NCBI GenBank assembly: GCA_009602725.1
Contig: WELB01000096.1
Location: 538,994 to 561,968 of the forward strand
Direction of reading: 5' to 3'
From: Spirogloea muscicola
Taxonomy: Eukaryota > Streptophyta > Zygnematophyceae > Spirogloeales > Spirogloeaceae
Length of the DNA stretch: 22,975 nucleotides
The position numbers and the translations under genes are program-made. The notes under the pieces were generated by a model. It saw only the letters and a program-made list of their open reading frames with translations, was not told where the DNA came from and searched no databases. Shown here piece after piece: positions 1-8,130 of the stretch (its first letter is position 1; every line of letters begins with the position of its first letter).

Positions 1-377
1 CGGGCGCCGCCGCGGGCGACGGCGGAGGAGCTGCTCGGCGGCGGCGGCGGCGCGGCGGGGCGTCCGCATGGCGGCGGGCGGAGGGAGGAGGAGGGGGGTG
101 GGGGAGCAACCTCCCCCCCCCCAAACCGGCGGGCTCTGTGCAAATCTCCTGGAGAGCTGTCGGTAGCGCAGGGTGGGGGCGGGGGGGGGCCCCCTGCCCC
201 TGGGCGGGCAGCTCCAAAAATTTTCTTATCCTGCCCGGACGGGCTTCGACGGGTCCGGGCAGGCCCCGAGGGATCTCCCCAGGCACGGTCCACAGTGGGG
301 GCGGGGGGCCCCTGGCGCTGCTGGATCGCATCGGGGCGGCCCCTGCGAGATCGGGGCCCCGCCCCCTGGCAGGGAAG
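1..377. other. GC-rich segment, no recognisable gene
   Basis: The first 120 bases are extremely GC-rich (GGC/GCC runs), followed by C8-10 and G-rich homopolymer stretches near 112-121 and 178-190. Short reading frames exist on both strands, but none shows a recognisable domain or splice pattern. Bases 3-21 are identical to the last 19 bases of the window. The segment could be the 5' region of a gene lying outside the window. I see no function in it. Confidence 0.5.
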
Positions 378-960
378 GTGCTCGCCCATTGAGAAGAGGG
401 GCTGGCAAAGAAGAAGGGCTCGCCCATTGAGGATAGGGGCTGGACAAGCCAGCCCAAAAAAGAATGAACAAAGAACGAGAAGGGGGCCAGAGGAAGCCAA
501 AGAAGGTGCTCGCCCATTGAGAAGAGGGGCTGGCAAAGAAGAAAGTGCTCGCCCATTGAGAATAGGGGCTGGAACAACCAGCCAGCTGGCAAAGCCAACC
601 CAAAAAAGGGCTCGCCCCATTGCGAATATGAAGAAAGGGCTCGCCCATTGAGAATATGGGCTGGAACAGCCAGCCCAAAAAAGAATGAACAGAGTACAAG
701 AAGAGGGGGGGGGAGCCAGGCGAAGCCCTAAGGCGAAGCAGCAGAAATGACAAGCACACAAGAAAAAACAAAGCAGCTACTAACCACTCAGTAACCCCTG
801 CTAAGCAGGCAAAGCCAACCCAAAAAGAATGGACAATGCTCAAAGCCAAAGAAAGAGGTGCTGAAAAAGGACTGCACTACAAAGTGCAAGATGGTGCAGA
901 AGAAGGTGCTCGCCCATTGAGAAGAGGGGCTGGCAAAGGGAGATGCAGATGGCTGCTCAG
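378..960 (-). repeat. Tandem cluster of LINE 3' tails
   Basis: The box GCTCGCCCATTGAGAA, or a close variant, recurs at about 380, 418, 508, 547, 610, 639 and 908, each time followed by GGGGCTGG. In the longer units this is completed to a stem-loop such as GGGCTGGACAAGCCAGCCC and then AAAAAAGAATGAACAAAG. Read on the minus strand, each unit is the 3' tail of a retroelement copy ending in (CTT)n. Three units (378-410, 505-537, 906-938) contain only the half up to GGGGCTGGCAAAG and then switch to unrelated or next-unit sequence. At 787-810 the minus strand encodes LLSRGY-stop, a coding stub of the same family. The spacing is irregular, so this is a cluster of insertions and not a satellite. Confidence 0.8.
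635..810 (-). repeat. 176-bp segment duplicated at 20532-20708
   Basis: This stretch matches 20532-20708 base for base apart from one extra G in a G-run (9 versus 10). On the minus strand it holds the last codons of the retroelement ORF (LLSRGY-stop), its 3' UTR and the complete stem-loop tail. The near identity implies a recent insertion of both copies, a recent duplication, or assembly of one repeat into two places. Confidence 0.85.
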
Positions 961-1000
961 TATCCACGTGTGAGCAACAGCAGATCAGAGTAACTGCAGG
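948..1000 (-). pseudogene. LINE C-terminal coding stub
   Basis: The minus strand encodes SDLLLLTRGY followed by TGA, the same C-terminal signature seen at 1180-1240, 2515-2545, 17868-17890, 19573-19620, 20686-20725 and 21304-21340. Only the last ten or so codons remain. The usual 3' UTR is mostly missing: about 15 bases separate the stop from a half stem-loop tail at 906-938. This is an inactive 5'-truncated retroelement remnant. Confidence 0.6.
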
Positions 1001-1040
1001 AGAGGAGGGCGGGCCAGGGGCCCCTCCCTCCTCTTCTTCA

Positions 1041-1250
1041 GAGAAGTAGTGGCACTCCCAATGGGGGCAAGGGCTGCGAAAAGCCAGCCCAAAAAGAATG
1101 CACAAAGGTTCAGAGGGGCCTAAGAGCGGTGAGCAGCTAGCTACAAAGGGGCCTGAGGATGCAATGGTAAAACAGGGGGAGGATGGATCACTCAGTAAGT
1201 ACGAGTGAGGAGCCTCAGATCCGACAGACTAGCTGCCGGGAAGGCTCTTC
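1041..1250 (-). repeat. LINE 3' end: C-terminal stub, 3' UTR and tail
   Basis: On the minus strand, about 1240-1188 encodes FPAASLSDLRLLTRTY-stop. A 3' UTR follows (CCATCCTCCCCCTGTTTTACC, then GGCCCCTTTGTAGCTGCT and TTAGGCCCCTCTGAACC) and then the tail GGGCTGGCTTTTCGCAGCCC with the box CCATTGGGAGTGCCAC. The UTR is almost the same as at 20330-20450. Bases 1049-1129 form a perfect inverted repeat with 2053-2133. The copy is 5'-truncated and non-functional. Confidence 0.75.
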
Positions 1251-1385
1251 AGAGGGCGCGCCCGGTTGGGCACCCACCCACCACCTTGGGAACCTCCACC
1301 TTCCTGCCTGTCCATGGCCACCACTGACACGAGGCTACCAAGCTCGCTTCGCCCTCTTTGCTGGGCCTGTGGCCTCCGCTGATAG
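1251..1385. other. Unassigned spacer
   Basis: This is unique-looking sequence between two retroelement fragments. No gene, splice pattern or repeat was recognised. Confidence 0.4.
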
Positions 1386-1492
1386 AAGAAGAAAGAGAGA
1401 AGAGCTCGCCCATTGAGGATAGGGGCTGGAACAGCCAGCCCAAAAAAGGAGCAGAGTACAAGCAGCCCAAGAAGAAGGGGGCCAGGCGAAGC
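1386..1492 (-). repeat. LINE 3' tail copy
   Basis: It contains (GAA)n, the box GCTCGCCCATTGAGGAT, a complete stem-loop GGGCTGGAACAGCCAGCCC and AAAAAAGGAGCAGAGTACAAG, then GGGGGCCAGGCGAAGC as in the units at 415 and 635. On the minus strand it is a 3' tail without coding sequence. Confidence 0.7.
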
Positions 1493-1599
1493 ACTAGTAG
1501 AGCTGATAGAGGTCTCGGGCAGCCTTGACTCACACAGCTATGCAAGTACCACGAAGGAATGCTCCGGTTGCCACCGGCACTGCCTCTGGCGGGCATCCG

Positions 1600-1675
1600 T
1601 TGGATCTTGTCCATTCTTGTTGGGCTGGCCCCCTGTCATCCATGGGCGAGCTCTTTCTTCTGACGGGGGCGAGAC
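1600..1675 (+). repeat. LINE 3' tail copy, opposite orientation
   Basis: It reads TTGTCCATTCTTGTTGGGCTGG, then a degenerate second arm (CCCCCTGTCATCC) and ATGGGCGAGCTCTTTCTTC. This is the tail in plus orientation, diverged from the units at 378-960. The stem is no longer perfect, which fits an older insertion. Confidence 0.6.
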
Positions 1676-2050
1676 ACTCTGCTCCCTCCTACCAACTGGG
1701 CGCCCATCTTGTTCGCCCCACGTGAAGCAGCAGGATAGCAGTACAGTTCGTGTCCACAGGGCAGGTAGTGGCAAACTATCTCGCTCCATCTCTCGCAGCA
1801 CCACTAGTCGCCTGCCAAGTGGGCACGGGAGAGTGCCGTGTCATGCTCATCTCAATCTCCATCTCAATTGGCCACTGTGAGCAGTGGCTGACCAGCCAAC
1901 CGGCATGGCGGGTAGAGGAGGAGCGCAGTGGCCGAGGTGGGAGAGAAGTCGGGCCCAAAGCAGGTGCTCCAAACCCACGAGTGCCCAGCGGCCTGGCTGC
2001 TGCGCAAGAACCCTGACCACTCCGTCTCCGTCACTGTCTGCCTCAGTCTC
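1676..2050. other. Unassigned stretch between inverted tails
   Basis: No open frame here resembles a known family. The sequence has mixed composition, with CATCTCAATCTC-type short repeats near 1845-1870. It lies between the two arms of an 81-bp inverted repeat (1049-1129 and 2053-2133), so it may be sequence carried between two opposite insertions. Confidence 0.4.
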
Positions 2051-2052
2051 AG

Positions 2053-2160
2053 CCGCTCTTAGGCCCCTCTGAACCTTTGTGCATTCTTTTTGGGCTGGCT
2101 TTTCGCAGCCCTTGCCCCCATTGGGAGTGCCACTTCTTTCTGTCTCAGCCACTGCCACTG
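2053..2160 (+). repeat. LINE 3' tail, plus strand, arm of 81-bp inverted repeat
   Basis: TTAGGCCCCTCTGAACC, TTTGTGCATTC, TTTTTGGGCTGGC, the loop, GCAGCCCTTGCCCCC and ATTGGGAGTGCCAC follow in order. Bases 2053-2133 are the exact reverse complement of 1049-1129. No coding sequence precedes it. Confidence 0.8.
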
Positions 2161-2220
2161 TCTGTCCGAGAAGCTCTCCCTCTCTCGTCTCTCTGCTCCT
2201 CTCTCTTTCTGTCTCCTATG

Positions 2221-2295
2221 GACCTTGTCATGCTTTTGGTGGGCTGGCTCCTTCCAGCCCACCAAAGCCACTTCAGAAGAGCTGCTTCTTCTTCT
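2221..2295 (+). repeat. Diverged LINE tail with perfect stem-loop
   Basis: After CTTGTCATGCTTTT the sequence forms a 10-bp perfect hairpin, GGTGGGCTGG-CTCCTT-CCAGCCCACC, and then AAGCCACTTC and (CTT)n. The order of elements matches the family tail, but the stem has been extended and both arms changed together relative to GGGCTGGC/GCCAGCCC. Confidence 0.55.
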
Positions 2296-2432
2296 CTTCC
2301 CTCTCCCAACCATTGCCTCCTCGACAGCACTCCCCCCTGTCACGCTCATCACGCGTGTCACGCCCCCACCCTCCCACCCTTGCAACGTCGAGTGTCAGCT
2401 TGTCTGCAGCGAGCTCAGGCTCATGCGTAGCA

Positions 2433-2660
2433 TCAGAAACAAGAAAGCTGGTCGAGCCTTAGCTGGTAGCTCAAGAGCTTGTCAATTGCCATCCGGTATT
2501 TGGGCATCAGTTAGCGACCTCTATGTGCTGACTCGTGGCTACTGAGCGGGTCAGCTTAGCAGCAGGTGACGCACATTTGTCAGTGTGCTTGCCTTTGAAC
2601 TTGGCCACACAGGCCCTCCATCTCTTTATACACACTCCTTCCCATCTAACCTATGAATAT
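2433..2660 (+). pseudogene. LINE C-terminal stub and 3' UTR (second subfamily)
   Basis: The plus strand encodes KKAGRALAGSSRACQLPS and then SVSDLYVLTRGY-TGA at 2543-2545, matching the C-terminus of the copies at 17590-19365 and 20686-21098. The 3' UTR (GCGGGTCAGCTTAGCAGCAG, then GTGCTTGCCTTTGAAC and GGCCCTCCATC) recurs in inverted orientation inside the NPH3 intron at 22060-22335. It differs from the UTR of the other copies, so this is a separate subfamily. Only about 35 codons remain. Confidence 0.65.
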
Positions 2661-3371
2661 GGAAGCAAGCACATCCCCAAATTTGTCCGCGCTCTCAGTG
2701 GCCCTCTCTGCCGTCCTTTTGGCCAAAGCAAGCCGCCTCCACTCCCCCTTCAATCTACACCCGCCAGGCTCCAGCCATTGTCTGCGGCCCTGCTCCATAT
2801 GCCCGCATGCCTTCAGGAGGCCCCAGCGTGTGCACCCTCCACGCCCAACAACGAGCTTGCCCAAGCCTGCTCCGGCAGCTCACATACTGCATCAGCCGCC
2901 GCACACGTGGTCTGCGCCACGCAGGAGCAGTTATTTCGCCATCCCTACTGGATAGGTAACCAGGTTGCCATCAGATCTCAATGTTGCTGAGTAATCTTTG
3001 GGACTATCACCACATCTGCACATCAGCTTGCAAAAGAAACTCAGCAAGCAGCGTCACAATGGGAGGCCCCTCGCTTCTGCTAGTCAGGTACAGATGCTAC
3101 AAGACATGAATGTGAATGAATGTGAGTCTGTACGACTTGTGTAATGAGCATCTGCACCGAGTAGGTGAAGACGCAATCTATGCGCTTGGTGACCTCTCTC
3201 ATACACTACTCGGAAGATAGACGAGTTCGCTCAGGGGATTTCACGTCGATCAATCCGGCAATTAGCAAGTCCAGGTGGAGCCAATGGGGCTCCCTACAGT
3301 GTCCATCCGAGACTGCAAGACAGATAGTGCGCCTGCCGCCGCCAACAATGAGTTGGGTCTCCGCACAAACG
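2661..3371. other. Unassigned 710-bp stretch, includes ABC1K 3' flank
   Basis: There is a C-rich part (2690-2940) with a long open plus-strand frame that resembles nothing I know and has no splice context. The part next to 3372 is presumably the 3' UTR of the ABC1K gene. No repeat of the tail family was seen. Confidence 0.4.
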
Positions 3372-6300
3372 TCAAGTCGTCGTATCGAGCGCCGCCCTGG
3401 AGCCCCCGTGGAGTGTCGCAATGGCTGCATGGAAGCGCGACCGCCACCGCTGGAGCATGGCGCCAAGGTCCCTGCCAGTGACCGCAAGCCACGCGAACGC
3501 TTGCAGCCGCAGCATGCGGAGCTCCAAGCGGAGGAGGTCAGTGGCGGCAGCCGCGCGTGCCCACAGGCCCTCGCTGCGCTTCGCCTGCGCCAGGGCCTTG
3601 GAGCACTCCCGCGCCGTGATCACGAATGTGTTCACCGGCGCACCCTGGTGGGGCAGTGGAGGCAGGCAGGCTCAGTGCTTCTGACGACAATCACAGTACG
3701 ATTCCAGTCCGAGTGGAGTCAACATGCTGCTTACGTGAGGCTCAGGATCAGAGCACCGTACCAGCGCATTGTCGACCGCACGGAGACAGTCGTTGGTCTT
3801 CATGAGGAGCAGCAGCACACGCGGCAGCCGGGCCAACAGTGCCGAGATCTCCGTTAAGAACTGAGATGCATATCCCTGCGAGCAGCATCCAGTAACCGAG
3901 ATGCTCTTACCCTGCAGTCCTTCTGAAGCTTGTCTGTGAGCTTTTCTGATCTGACACACAGGAAGAGGTTTCGATTATTGCTATGAACGGGTCCAATCCC
4001 AAGTGCTGGACGCCCAAAAGACTGCTCGCCAACCTGCAACTGGAGGCGCTCTTCGTCCGATGACGGGACCGTGAGGTGGTCAAGCGACGGCTGCGTGATG
4101 TTGTCCCACGACCGCATCGTCAGCACCGCAGCAAAGAGCCGATACAGGTCCTCGCCGGCGCCCAGAGCGATGCTGTGCTTGCGCACGCCCTCTGCATCTG
4201 CAAACACGAGGGCCTGAAGGGAGACCCTCGTGTTAATTTGGATCCTACAATTTCAGGATCCAATGTATGGATGTCCTTTCTGCATATATATCAAATCAGT
4301 GACCGCTGCCATTGACTAAAACCCACTCCTGAGAAACTTTGAGACAAATGTAAAAGAGAATGTAGAACTTGCACTCTTTGTAAGCAAACAAGTGCATGTG
4401 CTGCTAAGGACTGGAGAGTGGAGATGCAGCCTGCCTTCCAGAGGCCAGCGTAGTTCAGCCGTAAGCTGGGTGGGATGCTCCGGTAGAGGCCGTGGTCTAG
4501 GAGCACAAGCTGTGGCTGCCGCTGCTTCCCTACACGAATGCAGGTATTTGATTAGAAACCCCGCAAGAAAGACGCCATCAATGGAATGACATTCATCTCG
4601 TCGTATAATTGGTATTGCAGGTTCATGAGCACCTTCTATCAGATTTGGCAAAGCCGGTTCTTTGTAGTGCAAGGACTGACTTGACTGAGGCCATACACAA
4701 GGAATGATGCAACTGGACTTCATGCCAACAAGTAACCATGTCTTACCAAGCCTGCCCTAGCTAATAAAAGAAGCCATTTGTTCGCGCTCGAATGGCTCAA
4801 TGGCTAAGGGCGAGGGCGTCTACCGGTGGAGGAGGGATGTGCACGGATGAGCATATTGGCGGCGTGTGGATCGCAGTGCACGAAGCCGTGGATGAAGATC
4901 ATCTCCCCGAAGGCCGTGCTCACCTGTACATCTTAACAAAAACTCCATAAGTTTCAGAAATAGGAGCTGGGGTTTGCAAATGGCACTTGGTTGAACCCAA
5001 ACTGCAGATACATTGATGCATTTAACCAGCTAATGGGTTGCAGTCCAGCTCGAGCTGCTGATGAGGAGGTTGCCAGGGCCACTGACCAGCTTGGCAACAT
5101 CGGCAGGCCGAAGGCCCAGGCCCTCGACAGCGCCGGCGTCCGTCACGCGCACGCCGTCCATGAACTCCATGGTCAAGACACGGGACGACGAGAGGCCCCA
5201 GTGGATCTCGGGCACTGCAACGGCCGGCGCGAGCTCCGGCGACATGGCGGCGAAGTTGCGCACGCACTGCTCGGCATTACGCGCCTCGTTCAGGAAGTCC
5301 AGCTCCTGCAGCAGCGACAGTCAGCACCAGCGTGAAAACCACGGCCAGAAGATAACCAATATCTAACTATATATAACTGATTAATAACCAAAGCCGCCCT
5401 CACGGTCGGGCAAGGGTACCACGCTTGCGCTGCATGTGTGCACTGCCGCTGCTGCTGCACCTGCGGAAGGCTCTGCCGAACCTCCTCAACGAGCCACCTG
5501 CCGAAATCGACAATGGCTGCTCAGCCACAACTTTGGCCACATGAATGCTTGTGGTAGAGCGTTGACAATCAGTGGACGATCAGACCTCAGCGCAACAGTA
5601 CGTACGCTGGCAAGAGGCAGATACCACTTGACTAGCTGCTTCTGAGATGCGAACTGGGAGCAACGTGCGGGGCACGCCCAATGCTTGTATTAGAAGTACT
5701 AGTACGCCCGCATTGTCACGGATGCAGCAGGTAGAAGGCGGAGACCTGTAGTCAAAGGCAGGGAAGAGGTAGCCGATTGCATTGACGATGAGGTACACGG
5801 TGAGCGTGTCGGCGGCTGCTGTGTCTGTGAGGTGCCCGTGCTGCACCTGCGGTGGCGCACCAGCAGCAGAGTGTGCAACTCTGAGTAAAGCGTTCAGGAT
5901 CAGATTTCAGGGACTGGAGATTAGTTCATGCAAGCACAGCACGCGCCGGCAACTTGAGCTGAATGATGGACAGAGCTGCACAATGTGCTCATTATCATCA
6001 GCAGCTGACAGTAAAGTTTGTGGGTTGCAGACCTTGACGGCGACCTTGCGGCCATCGGGCAGCCGCGCAGCGTGCACCTGCGCTAGCGAGGCGCTGGCCA
6101 GCGGCACCTGCTCGAATTCGGTAAAGATCTGGAGATGGAACACGGGCGCAGGCGCGGTCAGGGAGAGGAGGCCGTCGCTGGGCTCTGTGGCTGTTCACCG
6201 GAGCAACTCAAGCGACAACGACTATCGCTGCCTCCTGCATCACAGATTGATGGGGAGGCTGTGCAGCGAGCCTTTGTCCATTGACATGCGGGTTGAATGG

Positions 6301-6725
6301 TCGCTTGCTAGACAGAAGTTGACAAAGCTACAAATCGGTATCTTGCGCTAGCGAGGGCCTTGTTTGGAGCAGCGATGCAAGAAAAAGATAATTTGGTGGG
6401 GGGTTCCTGGGGGCCGCGAGAGGAGGTGGGTCAGGGGAAGAGAGAGCGGGGGGGGCACAAAGAGAGAAGGGGGGGCAGGGGGGAGAAAGAGAGGGAGGAG
6501 GGAGAGAGGGAGGGAGGGGGGTAGAGAGGGAGAGAGGGAGGGAGGGAAGGAGGGAGGGAGGGAGAGAGAGCGAGGGGTAGGAGCACAGCGCACCTCATGC
6601 GGGAGCTTGCCAAAGTCGGCGCGGAAGACGTCGCACACCTGCTCGTACGAGCTGGTGGGGCACTTGTCCAGCATCACGCGGCGCATCGTGACGACGTACT
6701 CCTCCGGCAGCAGGAAGTGCTGCGC
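3372..6725 (-). CDS. ADCK1-like ABC1 (UbiB-family) atypical kinase, 5' end missing
   Basis: Ten exons on the minus strand: 6725-6594, 6128-6033, 5846-5746, 5497-5461, 5305-5087, 4923-4824, 4529-4435, 4213-4034, 3875-3762 and 3644-3372. They splice in frame into 448 residues plus stop. Visible motifs, in order, are the end of the N-terminal signature (AQHFLLPEEYV), the ASASLAQVH loop, the lysine of VAVK (6033-6035), ELDFLNEARNAE, the catalytic loop HCDPHAAN (4855-4878) and DHG (4489-4497), which this clade has in place of DFG. Similarity is strongest to the ADCK1 branch. Members act in mitochondria or plastids, often in isoprenoid-quinone and lipid homeostasis; the substrate here is unknown. 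One intron (4434-4214) has a GC donor. The first 100 or more residues, including most of the KxGQ motif, are absent because the sequence breaks at the N at 6726. The gene lies head to head with PSP. Confidence 0.92.
6410..6585. repeat. Purine-rich (GGGA)n tract in first visible ABC1K intron
   Basis: The plus strand is almost only G and A (GAGGGAGG-type units) over more than 150 bases, giving a long polypyrimidine run in the ABC1K pre-mRNA just downstream of its donor at 6593. Mirror-symmetric purine tracts of this kind can form triplex DNA and are prone to slippage and sequencing drop-out. The tract lies about 140 bases from the scaffold join at 6726. Confidence 0.8.
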
Positions 6726-6726
6726 N
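6726..6726. other. Single N, probable scaffold join
   Basis: The one undetermined base lies exactly where plastid psbB coding sequence stops (codon TTN) and nuclear ABC1K exon sequence starts. Both genes are incomplete on this side. It is best read as an assembly join of unknown true length, not a polymorphic base. Confidence 0.8.
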
Positions 6727-8084
6727 AAAGTAAACCAACCTCTAGGACTACTACGGAATACTCCATCTGATTTTAGAGTTGCACGATCAAACTCAAAGAT
6801 CTCTCCTAACTGAGCGCGTCTAGCATATTTTTTGACGGTCGCAGGGTCGTTGAAGCTTACCCCATCTAATTCACCACCATAAAATTCAACACTGACTCCA
6901 ACTTGCTCTACACTATATTTAGATTCTGCTCGACGGAATGGCACATCTGCTCTGACCACACCTTCTTCATCTACTAATACAACAGGAAAAGTTTCAAAGA
7001 AAGTAGGCATACGACGCACAAACAGATTGTGTCCTTCTTTATCTTTAAAAACAGCGTGTCCTAACCAGCCTACAGCAATACCATCTCCATTATCCATTGC
7101 ACCCGCTCGGAATAGACCTCCTTTCGCTGGGTTGTTACCGATATAATCATAAAATGCCAATTTCTCAGGAATTTTAGACCATGCTTCAGAAAGACTAAGA
7201 CCTTCAGCAGTACTGCTACGAATTCGTCGATCGATTTCTTGTTGGAAGTATCCTAAGTCCCACTGATATCGAGTAGGACCAAACAGTTCAACAGGAGTGG
7301 CAGCTGAACCATACCACATGGTTCCAGCAACAACAAAAGCTGCAAAGAATACTGCGGCAATACTGCTAGACAATACAGTTTCCACATTTCCCATACGCAA
7401 GCCTTTATAAAGACGTTGAGGAGGACGTACACTTAAGTGAAATAATCCTGCAAGAATTCCTAAAATGCCTGCTGCAATGTGATGTGATGCAATACCGCCA
7501 GGGTTAAAAGGATCAAAACCTTCAGCTCCCCAAGCTGGAGCCACACCTTGTACTCTACCGGTTAACCCGTAAGGATCAGATACCCATATTCCAGGGCCAA
7601 ACAGACCAGTTACGTGAAACGCTCCAAAAGCAAAGCACAGTACACCAGACAAAAATAAATGAATTCCGAAGATCTTTGGTAAATCCAAAGAGGGCTTACC
7701 AGTACGTTCATCACGAAATAGTTCAAGATCCCAATAAACCCAATGCCAAATAGCTGCTAAAAATAACAGTCCAGACAAAACAATATGAACTGCTGCTACA
7801 CCTTCATAACTCCAAAGGCCTGCATTAGTAATTGTTTCTCCAGTAATGCTCCAGCCTCCCCATGATTTAGTAACTCCTAAACGAGTCATAAATGGGATAA
7901 CAAACATACCTTGTCTCCACATTGGATCAAGAACAGGATCTGAAGGATCAAAAACTGCTAATTCATACAACGCCATGGAACCAGCCCATCCAGAGACTAA
8001 TGCTGTATGCATTAAATGGACAGCAATTAAACGGCCTGGATCATTTAAAACAACGGTATGTACACGATACCAAGGTAAACCCAT
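6727..8084 (-). pseudogene. psbB: Plastid psbB fragment (photosystem II CP47), 3' end missing
   Basis: CP47 is the inner chlorophyll-binding antenna of photosystem II, with six transmembrane helices. The reading frame starts at 8084 ([18 protein letters not shown]) and runs without a stop or frameshift for 453 codons to RGWFT plus a TTN codon at the N at 6726. The family length is about 508 residues, so roughly 55 C-terminal residues are missing. Codon use is AT-rich and plastid-like, in sharp contrast to the GC-rich exons on both sides. The lack of damage means it is either a very recent plastid-to-nucleus transfer (NUPT) or plastid sequence wrongly joined into this scaffold. It would not be translated as CP47 in the nucleus. 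Confidence 0.93.
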
Positions 8085-8130
8085 GGATAATACTCCTTTA
8101 TTGGAGAAAATTAGGACTTTGTGACTTTCT
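8085..8130 (-). promoter_or_regulatory. Plastid psbB 5' leader with Shine-Dalgarno site
   Basis: Directly upstream of the psbB ATG, the minus strand reads AATAAAGGAGTATTATCC. GGAG (8096-8093) is eight bases from the ATG, a normal plastid ribosome-binding spacing. AT-rich leader continues to about 8130, where composition switches abruptly to the GC-rich PSP exon. This shows that the transferred piece includes non-coding plastid sequence, so it came from DNA or a long primary transcript. The exact junction is uncertain by about 30 bases. Confidence 0.7.

Noticed and set aside
1-130. Start of a coding exon (GC-rich, ATG on the minus strand near 70)
   Set aside because: Low-complexity translation only, with no splice signal or domain; kept as unassigned sequence.
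226-849. Long minus-strand frame with repeated FWAGLSSPYPQWASPS-like peptide units
   Set aside because: It is a translation of consecutive retroelement tails. The peptide repeats follow the DNA repeat, and the same frame recurs at 20457-20963 and 21117-21557 without any other coding sign.
378-960. CRISPR-like repeat array
   Set aside because: Units are unequal in length, variable and interleaved with UTR and coding stubs. Spacers are not of constant size and there are no cas genes; the context is eukaryotic.
2456-2545. Possible tRNA gene from the TAGCTCAAGAG motif
   Set aside because: No cloverleaf can be drawn and no proper B-box is present. The region encodes the LINE C-terminal signature.
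2535-2990. 151-residue plus-strand frame
   Set aside because: It starts inside a retroelement UTR, has no recognised domain, and its composition reflects C-rich DNA.
6364-6813. 149-residue plus-strand frame rich in Gly, Arg and Glu
   Set aside because: It is a translation of the purine tract and the antisense of an ABC1K exon.
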